This document shows positions 22,841 to 36,300 of a stretch of 64,000 nt of DNA, one piece after another. Source of the DNA: Ischnura elegans (lineage: Eukaryota; Arthropoda; Insecta; Odonata; Coenagrionidae). Each line of letters starts with the position of its first letter. Within the stretch, counting starts at the first letter, position 1. Position numbers and translations under genes: made by a program. The stretch is from NCBI RefSeq assembly GCF_921293095.1, contig NC_060252.1, forward strand, positions 5,208,001-5,272,000, written 5' to 3'. The notes under the pieces are model-generated. The model saw nothing but the letters and a program-made list of their open reading frames with translations, did no database searches and had not been told where the DNA came from.

Positions 22841-25800
22841 CTCAGAGGAATTTCTGAAAACTACATGCATTACCACGTGACTCTGAATGGGTATGCCACG
22901 AGCTAGTAGGCAGTCATTTCCTTGGATAAATAATTTATCAATCCACAGCCACTTTTATGGAAGACATATTGGCAGATTAGAAAATTGCCAAAGTACATAT
23001 TTATGTCAAACAGAATGCAATGTAGATAAATTGTACATTATATCTACACTACAATAATGTATTAACAAAATGGGGACTCTGCTTTCACGGACTAGCCAAT
23101 AATAACTAGTAAATTACGCATTACACATTTAAAAGTCACCGCTTTCTGGACAAAAAGCAATTTTACCCAGCAGGGAGTTTCATACGTGGCTTACATTGCC
23201 TCCAATAGATTCGCATGCTGTTGGGCAAACTCAGTCCACAATTATGCATGTAGACCGAGGTAATAGTATTCAATAACCAAAATAATTTTCATGCATTGAA
23301 ATAAAAAAGGTATCATATGTGCGTATATTCATCAAATTATAAATAAAATACAAATGTTAACATTTTTAAACCCTATAAATAAAACAATACCATTTCATGC
23401 ACAGAAAATAAACCCTTTTCAGCATAAAATAGTCCTGAACTTTTACCATTACATAGCACCACCATTGGAATACGAAGATCATTAGCATATGCCTTAGAAA
23501 ACAGTATAAACTACAAATATGATTTGCATTTAATTGGATCATTTGTAACACTGCAATAGATATTTGAATTGAGAACAATGTTATCATATCTCTTACCAGC
23601 CCTCATTCATATACCATAAAAATAGTAAATCTGCACACATAAACTGTGCCAAAATATAGAACATCTCCACTAATAATGGAAATTCCATATTCTTCAATCC
23701 TATTACATATTTACTAAGGCCTTTAAACAGTATTGACTTAAATGATGGCCTCTAAGAGAACTTAAAGCAGACAATCACCCCAAACATAAACAACAATGCA
23801 CTTTGTAATTCATATACATACGCAATAGAGCTGTCATTATAATAGGATTTTAAAGTTGTCATATATACAAACAGAAACCACAAATGATTTATGTCACCAC
23901 ATATCATATGAGTAGAGGCACTGAATTTCCATGAATAGCCATTTCTATGAAAAAAATTTGTTTCAGTTAAATGATTTTCCTTTAAAAGATTGTTACATGG
24001 ACAGGTTACACATACTATCAATGCAGTTTTCACATTTTCTTGCACAACTATATAGGAATATTGTTGAAATAAACTGTACTTGTAATTGCTATTCACAACT
24101 ATTTGGTGCCGCTATATATGATATACTGGCCACGCTTTGCTGCACATCAATTTGCCAGAGGAGCATGACACAAGCTCCATTGTATGCTAAGGTTATAAAC
24201 ACTATGATATTCACCCACATCCTTTAAACTGATATCATTTTGCAAGTGTCAGTGCAAAGAGGTACATCAATCAACAACCCAAGCACACACTACATACAAC
24301 ATCAGGCCACATAGGTATTTAATGCACAAAACAAGTTTTCCATTTTTGTCCAAAAGAAAAGTTGCAAGAGAAACAGGAATAAAAGTTTACAAGCAAGGAC
24401 CTAGGCATCTTGCAGATAATAATCTATTTATTATTTCTAGTTCAAGAAAAGTGGTGAGTTTTAAAGGATTCAGTTCAAATGGAGACAGTGCATCAGGGAA
24501 TCCAAAGAAAAGACTTAAGGGAGGCAAAAACGTGGGGTAAATCTTATACATACATGCCTGTGAGAAGAGCAAGGCATACATGGGGAGGCAAAAGGGCCCC
24601 CCCTGAAATTAATGTTAGCATTTGTGCTGTCTACCGCCCACCACGTAAAGCTCTTGAAGTATCCATCTACAATTACTATCATGCTGCCTTTTTTTTAATT
24701 TAACATTAATTTTGAATATGAAATACCTATCAGAGGTTGTCCTAATTTAAAATTACTTAACCAAGCATTGCATTGATATTGCCCCCCACCTCCATCCTAT
24801 GATGTACGTAATCTATGCGTATGCCTGTAGCAGGATATTTTGTCCTCCAGTAGCAGGCTGTGTGTGCACCCTGCACATACGTAGTTCATTCCACGCAATT
24901 CTAAGAAATAATCACCTCCACAGGGAAATAAGTTTCTCCATAAGCAATTCTCCTAATCTCTGCCTAGCAAGTAAGTGATTCCACAAGATAAAAAAAGTCA
25001 TTCAAAAATGAGAAACAAAACATAAGAGGAGGAGCAAATCCGTGCAGGACAATATAGTATGTACCTATGTACGTATGTACTCATCATTAATCATATTTCA
25101 GGACCACTAATCAACAATTTCTTTCAAAACTTTAAAGGCACTAGTCTTTCCTTATAAAATGTAAAATAACACTTCACAAATTAACAATTATGACATGGCA
25201 AACAAGGATAATAAATACAATAGTTTTTTCACTATACATTTGTGTTCATTTCATTTTCCATCCTTGTTACAAATAAGAGGACTGGTCAGGGAATAAGAAA
25301 TATATCGAAAGAAAAGTACATACGTTACTAAAATTATCCCTTCTTTACTCCTAAGACAGATGAACAAAGACTTATGCAACAGTTGGTTACTCTGAATACT
25401 ATTTTAAGATCAGAATAGGTACTATAAAGCCTTCAACACATTTTAATATTGGGCAACATAAAACTTGGTTGATTCCATTAAATACTCTTGAATCACAGAA
25501 ACACAATATCTCCAATAAAATTACATGTAAAACACTTCTTTGTGCTTTGAAAAAAAAATGAGATATCAAATGCCTTACCATTTATACAAGGCAATCAACA
25601 ATATGTCAATGTGCAATTTTTAACTCATGACACAGTTTGTGATTAGATGTTCGGTAACATATTTAACATCATTTTTTGTATGAAAAGTTCAAGTTAAAAT
25701 TGATAAAACAACATGCCTTCATGGCAATAAATGCAGTGGCAGACTATCCATGCAAAAGGCATAATATATATGTACATTGCAGAATGAAAGAGCAAATTTT

Positions 25801-27584
25801 GGTGAACTTATTGTGTGCACTTACTTCTAACAAAATATGAAGATGATGCATATAACCAGTAATGATAGCAATTAACAAAAACTGAATCAAGCATATAGAA
25901 ACAGCAGAAAAGCTTTAATGCATAAAACCAGTAATGCGCAGGTAATGAAACAGGGTAAAGAAACTGCAACTCCAGCAATTACCCACAAAGTAAAAGACAA
26001 TGCAACATAAACCCTTCCACAGTACATATCTAGACAGCAATTTCTGCCATTCCATCACTCAGCACACTTTTGCTCTCAACTATACTGGCTACTGTTCCCA
26101 CTGCATTTAAAAGCCAAATGCATCCAAGACAGACGCAAACAGCCAAATAAACGTATTGACTCATAGTGGCACCGTTACTCCCATACTAAGTATATCATTT
26201 CTCTGCAGCATTAATCACAAACGATAGGCTAGAACTGGAGGAATAAACAGCACAGGCTCTTAGCAATAAGAGGATTCAAGGTGAATATGATTTAGAGCCA
26301 AATCGTAACCCCGCCAATAACGTATGTATAGCCAAATGATAAGAGCACATACATGAAACTACGAAATATGAATGTAATAATAATTTACGACAGCTTTCCA
26401 CAAGACCACTCAATTTGTGCGCAAATATATATTGTTTAAGTTCAGGCACCATATTATCAGCCTAAAATGTGAGAAATTTCTCATGTCATTTATGCGTGAA
26501 TTCATCTTCACACACACAGTGCTTACATGAGAGCAAATGCAGCACACGCTACTTCCTCTGCAATTAATTCAAACAAATAACTAGTAATTCTTGATAAGAT
26601 TTTCAAAATGGTGTATCAAACATTGAAAAGACAAAAACCACTACTTGTACAGCAAATGTACGAAGCTCTCAAAATGAGCAAAAATTCTCCAAAATCCCAG
26701 CATAAGATTCACTTCACCTGCTTTCTGATGCCTCCAAAGGAAGCGTCATTCAATCACCATGAAAAACATGTACGGTGAAGATGACAACTTTGCTACTGCA
26801 AGCACAAATTGAACAAACTGACAGCAAGCATTAAGGCACATTTGCAGAGTAATCAAGGCAGCGTAAATCCTTATTGATTGACCAGATTCAAATCACTTTC
26901 TATAAAAGCAATATGTTCATCCACATTCGACTGATAATCTACCGCCAAAACTTGAATAGTCATAACAACCCTTCCCCTACAATAACCCTCCAGTCTTTCT
27001 ATCACATAAAGTCCTCGTTAAAAACAGCAAATTTGTCATTGTAAAATAAATACGTACAGCATTCAAGGCCAGAGCCTGCAGCCATCATGTTAGCTTTCTC
27101 ACGGATACATACTTCTTTTTAAGGTTATGATATATCTTTCTGCCTATGCTCTTTCAAGTTTCCTTCAATAAGGGTAGGTAGTATATACATGACATTTTAC
27201 TTTCAAGTTCAATAAAACATGGTATTTTTAACATTAACAAAAATCAAAGTAAGTATCCTGAGGAACCAGGAATGGCTGAGGGGAAGACATATGACTTGGG
27301 AAATTTTCATTCACAGTTGCAAATGAAACAGAATAAGAACAATTTTATTCCATAATTGCTTCAATGGAAATTTTACAGGGGAAGACTTCTCAACAGGAAT
27401 TCGGCTCTTCCCTCAGATGAAGTCATTGTATTAGCAAATTTCTAAAAATATTATGGTACAAATTGGTATAATGGAATGAGACAAACCATTTCATGATGAC
27501 ATTGGCATTAAATGCTGATTCCGTAAAACATTGTAATAGATAACTAAATGCCATTGAGGACTTAAATTAGTTCTTCATGGTGAT
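22841..27584. other. AT-rich intergenic sequence, nothing recognised
   Basis: Over 4.7 kb I see no coding exon, TIR pair, LTR or LINE motif. Composition is AT-rich with many short A and T runs. It could include the distal 3' UTR of a - strand transcript, but there is no direct evidence for that. Confidence 0.5.
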
Positions 27585-27950
27585 GAGCCATGGATGATGA
27601 CAGCAGCTGAGCAATCAAGACAGGAAGCTTTTGAAATGTGGTGCCATAGTAGAATGATGAAGATCAAATGTACAGACCATGGGAGTAATTCAGAAGTTTT
27701 AAGAAAAGTAGTGTTTTGAAAACCTTGGATGGAGCCATTTCAGTGGGCACACAATGAGATGAGAGAGCCAGTTGAAAATGATCGTTGAAGGAGAGATGAA
27801 AGGGATCATTGGCAGAGGAAGGCTGGATGGATGAGATTAATTGAGCAGGTGATGAAGAATGAGAAGAATTATGCAGTTGTTATATGATTAGCCAACAGGA
27901 GAAATGCGTCAAACCACTCTTAGGATTGATACGATGTGATGAAGAAGGGG
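27585..27950 (+). mobile_element. LINE 3'-terminal fragment
   Basis: The + strand reads RQEAFEMWCHSRMMKIKCTD and then HGSNSEVLRKV. Downstream, in another frame, comes RLIEQVMKNEKNYAVV with LANRRN. This is the conserved C-terminal region after the RT in many LINEs (FEMWC-x-RR-x-LKI-x-WTD... EVL-RR). It is broken by stops and lacks the upstream RT, as expected for a 5'-truncated or decayed copy. Confidence 0.7.
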
Positions 27951-28450
27951 GGATAGCAGTAGATTAGTGGGTAGAGCACTTAACTGCTGATCGAAGGGTA
28001 ATGGATGAGGCTCTTGGACATCCCAAACAAAATCCTCAAATTGTGAGGTGGCCCAGGGGAAGGCCCCACCAATGCATGACATTGACAAGCCTGTCAGCCT
28101 ATGTATATGCTTTAGTCTAGGGTAAACCCTCACTCATCCACTTTGGGCTGAAATGCTGAGTTGTCGAGGAGGGTAGGTATTTGGAGGGGGCAGCTGAGAG
28201 CTTTGGTCATTTGCGCCAAAGGGGAGCGAATGGAAATAAGGGTGGAGGGAAACCCAGCATTGGCGTTAGTCTGCTCACATCAAAAGGCCATCTTCATGGG
28301 ATGATGGCTTACCGTTCCGACCAACGGGCAGAATGCTGCACTTTGATGGGGGCCCTCCACAAGTAGGTAACTCTAGCAGGGATCAGGCAGCCTCTGAATG
28401 GGATCAAATGAATGTGTGAGACCAAGACCCAAGCCATCACACCAACCGTA
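27951..28450 (+). repeat. tRNA-like SINE and adjoining repeat-like sequence
   Basis: TAGATTAGTGGGTAGAGCAC at about 27963-27982 resembles a tRNA box A, as in the SINEs at 4.7-4.95 kb; box B is degraded. The following G-rich sequence to about 28380 looks like repeat body but I cannot name it. Confidence 0.4.
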
Positions 28451-30142
28451 TCCCCACAAATGTATTCGAGCCTTGAAGCTACGACAACATGTCATCACCA
28501 GTTGGATCAGCGTTTTAACCCACTCAGGCATTTAAAAGATTGCTTGGACTACTAAGGTTTAATGAGGTGCATTTATACGGAGTTTTATAGTTAATTAAAA
28601 CTAACTTTAGAGGCTTCACTTACAACCAACTTAATGTAGGGCTGCAAACTCTGGCCTTGATCAGAACAAATTACTTCCTTTTCACATATGTATTTCATGT
28701 ACGTAATTCCCAATAATAGCAGTAGCAATTAAAGTATTTTTTCAATCTCTACCCTAATTCATGGACTTCTCACTCAGATACCTATCTCCTACAGGAAATT
28801 ACCAAATTCCTGTTGAGAAATTTAAAGTTTATGCCTAGCAAGAAATCTGCAGGCATTTCATTTTCTAGAAGTCTTATTTTTTTCATATTCTATTAAGGTA
28901 ATTTAAGACTCATTCCAATCATACAATCAATCAAGGGACAGAAACTGGAGGTAGGAATTCAGCCTACATATGGCCAAGACTTTCCTTCAAGACAACCAAA
29001 AGACACATAAAGGCTTCTTAAATCATAAAAAGGACATCTCCACTGAACTATTTCTTAAACTTAACCCTTCCACAGACAGAATAGTTTCCCTACCAATCAA
29101 CAGGATCAAGAAATCAAGATTTTGCTACATAGAGCATACAAAAACAGTTCAAAGAATACAACAGACCAAATGTACCAGAAATATTATCATTCCTGATACA
29201 TTTTCACCTTGAAGTTGTCTAAAGGCCAAATTCAACCATAGCAACCGAAGAGATATCCAAATTTTGTGCAAAAGATACAATTGCTTTGGAATCAAGCAAT
29301 ATTTACAACACTAAATTATTTCCAGGCAGCATAATATTATATTAATTTATGGGAGACACTTACAGATTTAACAGAAAAAGTTCCTGTAGTTATATGATTC
29401 CCATAAAAAATTGGAGAAAGCACCAAAAAGTTTGCATACAATACACCTAATGTAAGACTACAATAGCATTGCTTCACATACAAATATTACAAGGAGAGAT
29501 GAAAGTTTACAACTGCCAAAGCAGATGTAAATAACATCCCTCTGACATTAAAAGTCATGAGCATGGGCGGAGGTGGGAGAGGGGGACACATAATTTTTAA
29601 TGCAGTCCCATTATCATTACTGTAGTTTCGTGTTGCGTTACGGAGTATGGAGATGAAGAGTAAATTTCGTACAGTAATTGTACATAGCATGTTGTTCTTA
29701 ATCCCAAATATGAGAGGACCATTGGCCTTTCAGACCCATTTGGAATTGAGAAAGTTCGGCTCCCCCAGAGATAAACCTCGATCCGCCCTTGGTCACTTTT
29801 GGACTTTTTGGACAGGCTTGAAATATGCCCCAAACACACTATGAACTAAATAAAAAATAATTAAGTAAACAGTGATTGTTAATAATGAGCAATCACTCGA
29901 AAATTGATATAATATTGAGTGGAATGACTAAGACAACCCAGATAAAAATGATTTGTGCCAGAACAAAGCTAAATTAATGGAAAATTTCTTAGCTGGGGAT
30001 AAAAACAACAGGAGACAATGGATATTTCATGGAAGAGATGATGGTATCTGGGGAGAAATGGCTTTGCTCCATTCATACTCTGACCCTAATTTAAAAAAAA
30101 GACCCACTATGACGGTGTGCATTACCTATACTTTGCAGAATA
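28451..30142 (-). other. Intergenic or 3' UTR of ABHD14
   Basis: This lies directly downstream of the ABHD14 stop codon on the - strand, so at least part should be its 3' UTR. No clear AATAAA was found close to the stop; an ATTAAA-type variant lies near 29595. A G-rich and C-rich pair (CATGGGCGGAGG near 29563, CGATCCGCCCTTG near 29778) looks like a degraded MITE, but no target duplication is convincing. Confidence 0.35.
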
Positions 30143-30331
30143 TCAAATTCTCAACAACTTCAAGAAATTGAAGAGGATGGTGTGAAACTTGACGGGTTCG
30201 TCCAAATAGCATGCGTGCCCAGCTCCTTCAAAGATGACCAACTGACTCTTGGGAATTATCTGCAGGTTTTCCTTTGACTTTTTTGCATGCTCCACATGGT
30301 CATTGCTGCCAAAGAGGATGAGAGTGGGGAC
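30143..30331 (-). CDS. ABHD14: ABHD14 coding exon 5 with stop
   Basis: This exon encodes VPTLILFGSNDHVEHAKK (catalytic Asp), VIFEGAGHACYLDEP (catalytic His) and the end NFLKLLRI, then TGA at 30143-30145. The acceptor is CTCTCCCAG. Intron 4, 8.3 kb, separates it from exon 4. Confidence 0.92.
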   Translation of the reverse strand, partial: VPTLILFGSNDHVEHAKKSKENLQIIPKSQLVIFEGAGHACYLDEPVKFHTILFNFLKLLRI

Positions 30332-33300
30332 CTGGGAGAGACAACAAAGGGGACACGTGTAATTCAACGCGCTAGCACACAAGTGGAATTGGTTCTTCAC
30401 GGCTCGTATATGTATGTAATGGGAGAACGTAAACATACACACCTACATACTTGCTCACACTTGGGACACTGAGTCAAAAAATCTGTGCCAGATAAAAATG
30501 CTAAATTTAAAATCTTACTTCGATGGGACAAATAGAAATTTATCATTTAAAGCAATGAAATTGAATCAACATCATCATAAGTCAACATTCCGAAGATGCT
30601 GCTCTCGACCCAATTGTCCCATTCAACCATTTGTGGAACACTTGCATATATGTATGACTCTTCTGATTCTATGAGAGAAAGTCCTCTTTTCTTCAACAAA
30701 GAACGAGTGTCTCTATCCTACAGAAGGTTTTCATAACCGTGCAAAGTAACCCCAAAGTAATATTGAGAAGAAAGTGGACAACTGCTCAAAGCGATTTGAA
30801 GACGATGCCACATCTACCAACATATTTGGGCTACTGAGAACATTTCCATGTAAGTGAAGTACTTTGTCGAATGAAATTCCCTCGGGTGTGCGCGGGGGTA
30901 AGCATATCTCCCGCAAGACGTTTCTTTAACCTGGATCCGCCCAAAATATTTTTTTTGAGATTAATAATTCATATTATAGGGGAATGGTAAGAGTCTCATT
31001 TTTACTACATTCTGAAAATATTACGTTGATCGGTTGTGTAGTTTCCGAGATACAGGCTGTGACATTAATGTCACATTGGGCGGATCTGTTGTCTTTTGGT
31101 GCAAGGTAATATTTCCCTAGAAAAAGCAAATATTTTTCGCATTTGAGCTGCACTGTTCATTTAAATGATAAAAAAAGCACTAGAAAAACATATTATTAAT
31201 TACGTACACTATTTTCAAGCTTTTGCTTAAATTTAAAGTAAATTGTTTAAAAATTTAGCAATAATTTTCAGAGTTCCATTGCCTGCGATTCATAAATTTT
31301 TCGATGTAAATTGTGATTTTTTAACATGTACAAATTTTTTGGATTATTTCAATGTTATTTCACAAATGTGGGGTATATTTAAATTTATACTGTTTATATT
31401 ATAAACTTGTCAAATACACATCAAGAAAAATTATTTTAAATTTATGCAAAGTTTTCGGCAGAAGTGTTATGAATTTACAGAACCTTGAATTCACACAATC
31501 AATGGATTTGTTGAAGGTACATTTAAATAATATTTTTACATGGCTAATAAGTAAAACAGTGAAAATGCATTTCTCAATTTTGGAAAATACATATAATAAA
31601 TATACATGTTTGAAAAATATTCTCACAACACATAAGAGTGTAATACAGTATAAAATTGAATGAAATTTGAATCACTTTGTTTCATATAAACTAAAGATTG
31701 ATTTAGAGTTCAATGCCGGCGTATACCTACCATTTTGAGTGGTAAGTAGTAATGCAATATTTGTCCATATTACATGCATCGCATGCAGTGCATTTGACGG
31801 AAGCGCAATATTCTCCAGCACGGCGACGCAATCTTTTGTTATAGTAAAACAGAGACTGATTGATCATTAGCATCGTAACATATTTCACTGTCTGCCTCAG
31901 TTGAAAATGAAGTAGTACGGAGGCTATACTTGGCTTTGCATCGATGTATGGTCAGTTAAGTTTGCACTATTACACGCCTGATCTCTAATTGTGACATGCA
32001 ATGACCGGATTTCGCTCGTGAACAGATTGTGAACAGCTTCAGATTGTGAACAGCTACATCCAAAAGCCAAGGAAAAATATTCCACCACCACCACCAAAAC
32101 TGATTGTCTTCCGCCGAATGAATTGCATGCAAGAATGGATACCAAAATACGCATTCATACTCCTGCCAAAAGAGAGTTTTCTCAGTGGGAAAAATCCCCC
32201 TGAAACGTTCTTTCAATTTAGTGATCTACGGCGAAGCTCCCACAATTTGTCTATTATGTCGGGCATCGTATTGTCTGCACAGTGAAGGTATCTACTCATC
32301 ACAAAGAACCTCTTCCTTTGCTAGGCTACGGTAACCATTGAGTTGTGAGCACCCCCAGAATCTTCCCAGGAGCATCGCTTGGATGGAATCCAGTTACAAC
32401 CTCATAACAGTAAAATTCCAATGAAAATTTTCCTATCCTCTTTACTGATACTAGAAGATGAAAAAACAATAGAAGTAGTATAATTATCTAATTCTGCCAT
32501 GAGAAAAAATAATGTCATCCGAAAAAACTATTAAAAAAATTTCTACACTTAATTTTTCCCTCTATTCAGGAAGATCTGTTTCGGGGAATAACCTATTTCT
32601 TACTAAATGACCTTCTTGTCGCAAATTGGCAGCTTCTTTTTTTCTTTTTGCTATTGGAGAAGTGATGTAAGCTTCGTTGACTTCGAATCCTTTTCCTTAC
32701 ATCTAACTGGTACCGAAATTCTTCCGGACTTCTCTTGAAATTCATTAGTATTATCATTATCAAGCTGCAAAACAAGCTCCACTCTTGCCCGAAGTTGTCT
32801 TCCCCTTAAATTTTCCACAAGTCCACCAGCCTGATCATCTGCTATGTCCTCATCAGTGACAATTGCTGCTTCTGGTGGCTCAAGGTATATTGTACTTCGT
32901 CAAAGTCTTCGTTTTCCGGAAGTTTTTTGGCTTCACACAGTGCAATATCTCTGAGCTATCGATATCCCTAATATTAAAAATTTTAATCCAGAAGTAATTA
33001 CCGGAATAAAAGTAAATAAATGCAAATTTATCGATTAATTGATAAATAATAAATCTTTTGGAGGGAATACGAAAAAACGTTGAAAATGCAATAAATTCTA
33101 ACTAGAGCATAAAATTCGAAAATTTGAAGATTTGCATAGGGATCCGCCCAATGTGACATTTATGTCACAGTAACATTTATCAGAGTATATTTCAGAAATG
33201 GAAAGCAATACCAAACATATTTATGTATTATTAATAATTTTGTATCATTATGTTGACACATACCAAAAATTGACCCTGTAGCGCATATAGTTAATGAAAA

Positions 33301-36300
33301 AATTAAATATTTACACAAAGTGAACGTCCATTTTTAGTGTCTAGGGAAGGCACCTAAGTACCAGAGGTACTTAAAGGATAGGTCTTCACTCTCACTTGAC
33401 AATTCTTACCTTGAATTGAAGCACTTAGCTTCCTCTTTCTCATAAGGTATAAAACACTACAATATACCGTGCCCGAACGATGCAAGAGCCATTACAGTGG
33501 AGCGATACAGGGTGTGACATTTTTGTTACATTGGGCGGATCCAGGTCAACTTGTCATTTAAGTTGTGAGCCAGGTGATGTCGTAATGCAAACAACCAATA
33601 GTCGGGTGTTCATAAAGGCATTGTTAACAATGCAAGTTAGAAGTTGAAATAAAAAATAACTGGGTTAAAAAGATCTGGATATGTATTTTCATGGAGACCT
33701 TATGAAACTACATGCAGCACACTGCAATATACTTTATAGATATACCTCGTGCACCCTAATATTCTATTTTGGGAACATGAAAGTGATGTTTCACAGTACA
33801 TACATACCGTATTTGCACGAATCTAAGACGAACACGATTCTAAGACTTTGGAACCCCCCTTTTTTGGAACTCCACTATGGGGAAAAAATTTTTCTAGGGG
33901 AAAACGTTCGATGCGGGGATGTTTGGCTAGGTTGCCTATGTCCCAGGAACCGCAGGATTTTTGGCGCATAATTACAGGAATAATGGTACTTTATCGAGAC
34001 ACTTAGGTTTTATTGTTGATTCAACTAATAGTTTCTTCGGAGGGGCCATGGTCTGAAGACGAATAAAATTAAACTAGTGAAAATGAAACCTGACTTAATT
34101 AAACCCACACGGAAAACACTCGGTGGTATGAAGGCAAGCCACCCTGGAAAGTACGGAACCACTCATACGAGCTATGCTATCGCATTCGGCGTACGCAGAG
34201 CATACTGCAGAGGGTGAAGCATGACCATATGACTGCGCCATGAAATTTTTTGTCCCAAAGATACCCATTCTTTTCTAATTAGCCTAGCACCAGATGGGCA
34301 GATGAATTCGGATTGTTAGTAGGGAGGAACAAAATATCCTGAGGAGATATCCCTTCGTCACTAACTCTGACAAGTGAGACTTATGGTATAGCTCGTAAAT
34401 TGACAACTGATAATAACCTGATATCCTGTTTTCAGAAAAAAATGCCGCATTAACTGCCGAGAAGCTCAGCTACGAGGATATAGAGTTTCCCCAAAAATCA
34501 CAATCGTATTTTTCCAGCTAGTTCCTTACTTAAAAATACTTAAATAACGTTAGAAATACGTCGTGTTTGGTCTCGTTCTTTTTTGAATTACGAGCACATT
34601 GCAAATATTTCAGCCTAATAAAAGTATAACACCAATTACCGAAATTCATTGTTAGACACCTTTTGAGCTATAGGTGATTCATGCACCGGTTGACCTCCAG
34701 AAACTGGGAACTTTGAAGCAGGTAGGCTGAAAAAGGTCAGTGGGTGAGAAAAGGGGGGGCGTGAAACGCGTTTCTATTGTTCTCGTGTAACTTGATATTT
34801 TTTTCGAAGCTAAGGTCTTCGTAATACGATCCCTGCGCGGGCTGGGACCTTTTGTTTGATTTTGGAGAAGAGGAAAGCTTCAGAGGGGGGGAGGCGAGTG
34901 CTGAATGGAGGGGGATAGTGGATCTTGGGAAATGCACTTATGTTACTATCCCGCAGCTTTGAGCTTCTCCCAATGGTAGTTTCATTTCGTGGGGAAGATT
35001 TCATCTATGTGCCTGTCGTTATTAGCCATAAATGACACATTGTATTTATTTCGTCTCATTTTCGTCAAAAGATGGATGTGGGAAAATTATACGTCGAGAC
35101 CACGGTCTTCAAAAGATCAATGCGGGAAAACGATACTTCGGAGATACGAGAAAAAATTACATTGCCTATATAGAACTTTATTTGGGACCAGGAACAGCGA
35201 ACGATGAATGCGGGAAAATGATCAATACGGGTACGATAGATCGGGGTTCCACTGAATAACTTTTCTTTTGAAAGCGGCAGTGTAATATCTTCTTTTCTCT
35301 GCCATCATAATACTCTGAAAGGCACAGAATCACAACTGAATCGATCTCTCTAATCAGAGGCAAAGCATGTTGCCTTCTTACTGTTGCTCTGAGAAAAATT
35401 CAACGACTTTGTAGCAGTTTATTCTGCGACGGCATTGAGGCTTTAATGTTACAATTTAGGTAAATTGTAACCAATCACACGAACATTTTGTGAGTTGATC
35501 GAGCTTAAACTTGAATGGAGCCGAACCCAGGGTAAAGCAGGCAACCTCGCGGACACAGCAGAGGTGCACGATCGGCACGCACCGAATCTTTGCCTGCTGC
35601 CCAAAAATGGAAAATGTTTTTTTTTTACTTGAACGCAAAATATATATGCTAAATTACTGTTAAGCTATTTTTGACGTTGATTTTTCGTTGTATAGCGATC
35701 AGGTGGCAAACTCAGGTATCCATAATTTTTCTGACGTCAATTATGCAACCCGATTGACGTTGAGAATTTTGCATCCGATTGTAAGACGAACCCTCTTTTC
35801 TGCAGGAGTTAGGAGGGAAAAAAACCTCGTCTTAGATTCGTGCAAATACGGTATTTAAACTCGTAGAGAGATAAAAATTACTCATCTTAAATTATTGAAG
35901 ATTTTTAGAGAAAAGGTCAATATGACTTGTTGCATAAAAAAAGCAAAAACTTTTACACTGGACGGTAAAGGAAGAAGTAAAATGAGAGTGATACCAAGCA
36001 AAATGGAAAGGAGATACAGTAGACTCTCGTTATTACGACGTTCTCGGGACCGAAAACCAGAGGTCCGTCACAACAAAGTTCGTATGAACGTTTCTTTTAG
36101 GAATCGTCGGAAAAAACCGTATGTGATAAACGTGATTAAATTGCACGGAATGTATATAAACAGGAAAATTCTTTTCAGTTTCGGCATGCGGCATCACGTA
36201 ATCGAGGGTTGATATCTTCCCGAGTACAGTAAGTCCGATTTACGAACTAGATGCTTTCCAAGACCTTGTTCCTAAGTTGATAAACCTACGTCCTGCCGCC

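Noticed and set aside
25045-25085. Microsatellite of TATGTAC-like units
   Set aside because: Too short and irregular to call a satellite or array.
22841-27584. Long 3' UTR of ABHD14 or a non-coding RNA
   Set aside because: AT-richness alone is not evidence; no polyadenylation or splice signals were convincing.
29563-29792. Possible hAT-like MITE (CATGGGCGGAGG ... CGATCCGCCCTTG)
   Set aside because: The ends look right but the flanking 8-mers (gtcatgag and gtcacttt) match only in their first four bases, so no target duplication can be claimed.
30731-30916. - strand frame with PRTPEGISFDKV and LHLHGNVLSS
   Set aside because: It looks protein-like, but I could match it to no gene or element and found no splice sites that join it to ABHD14.
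35233-35253. Tigger-type MITE end GATCGGGGTTCCACTG
   Set aside because: No matching left end could be found within the host element, so I did not list it as a separate element.
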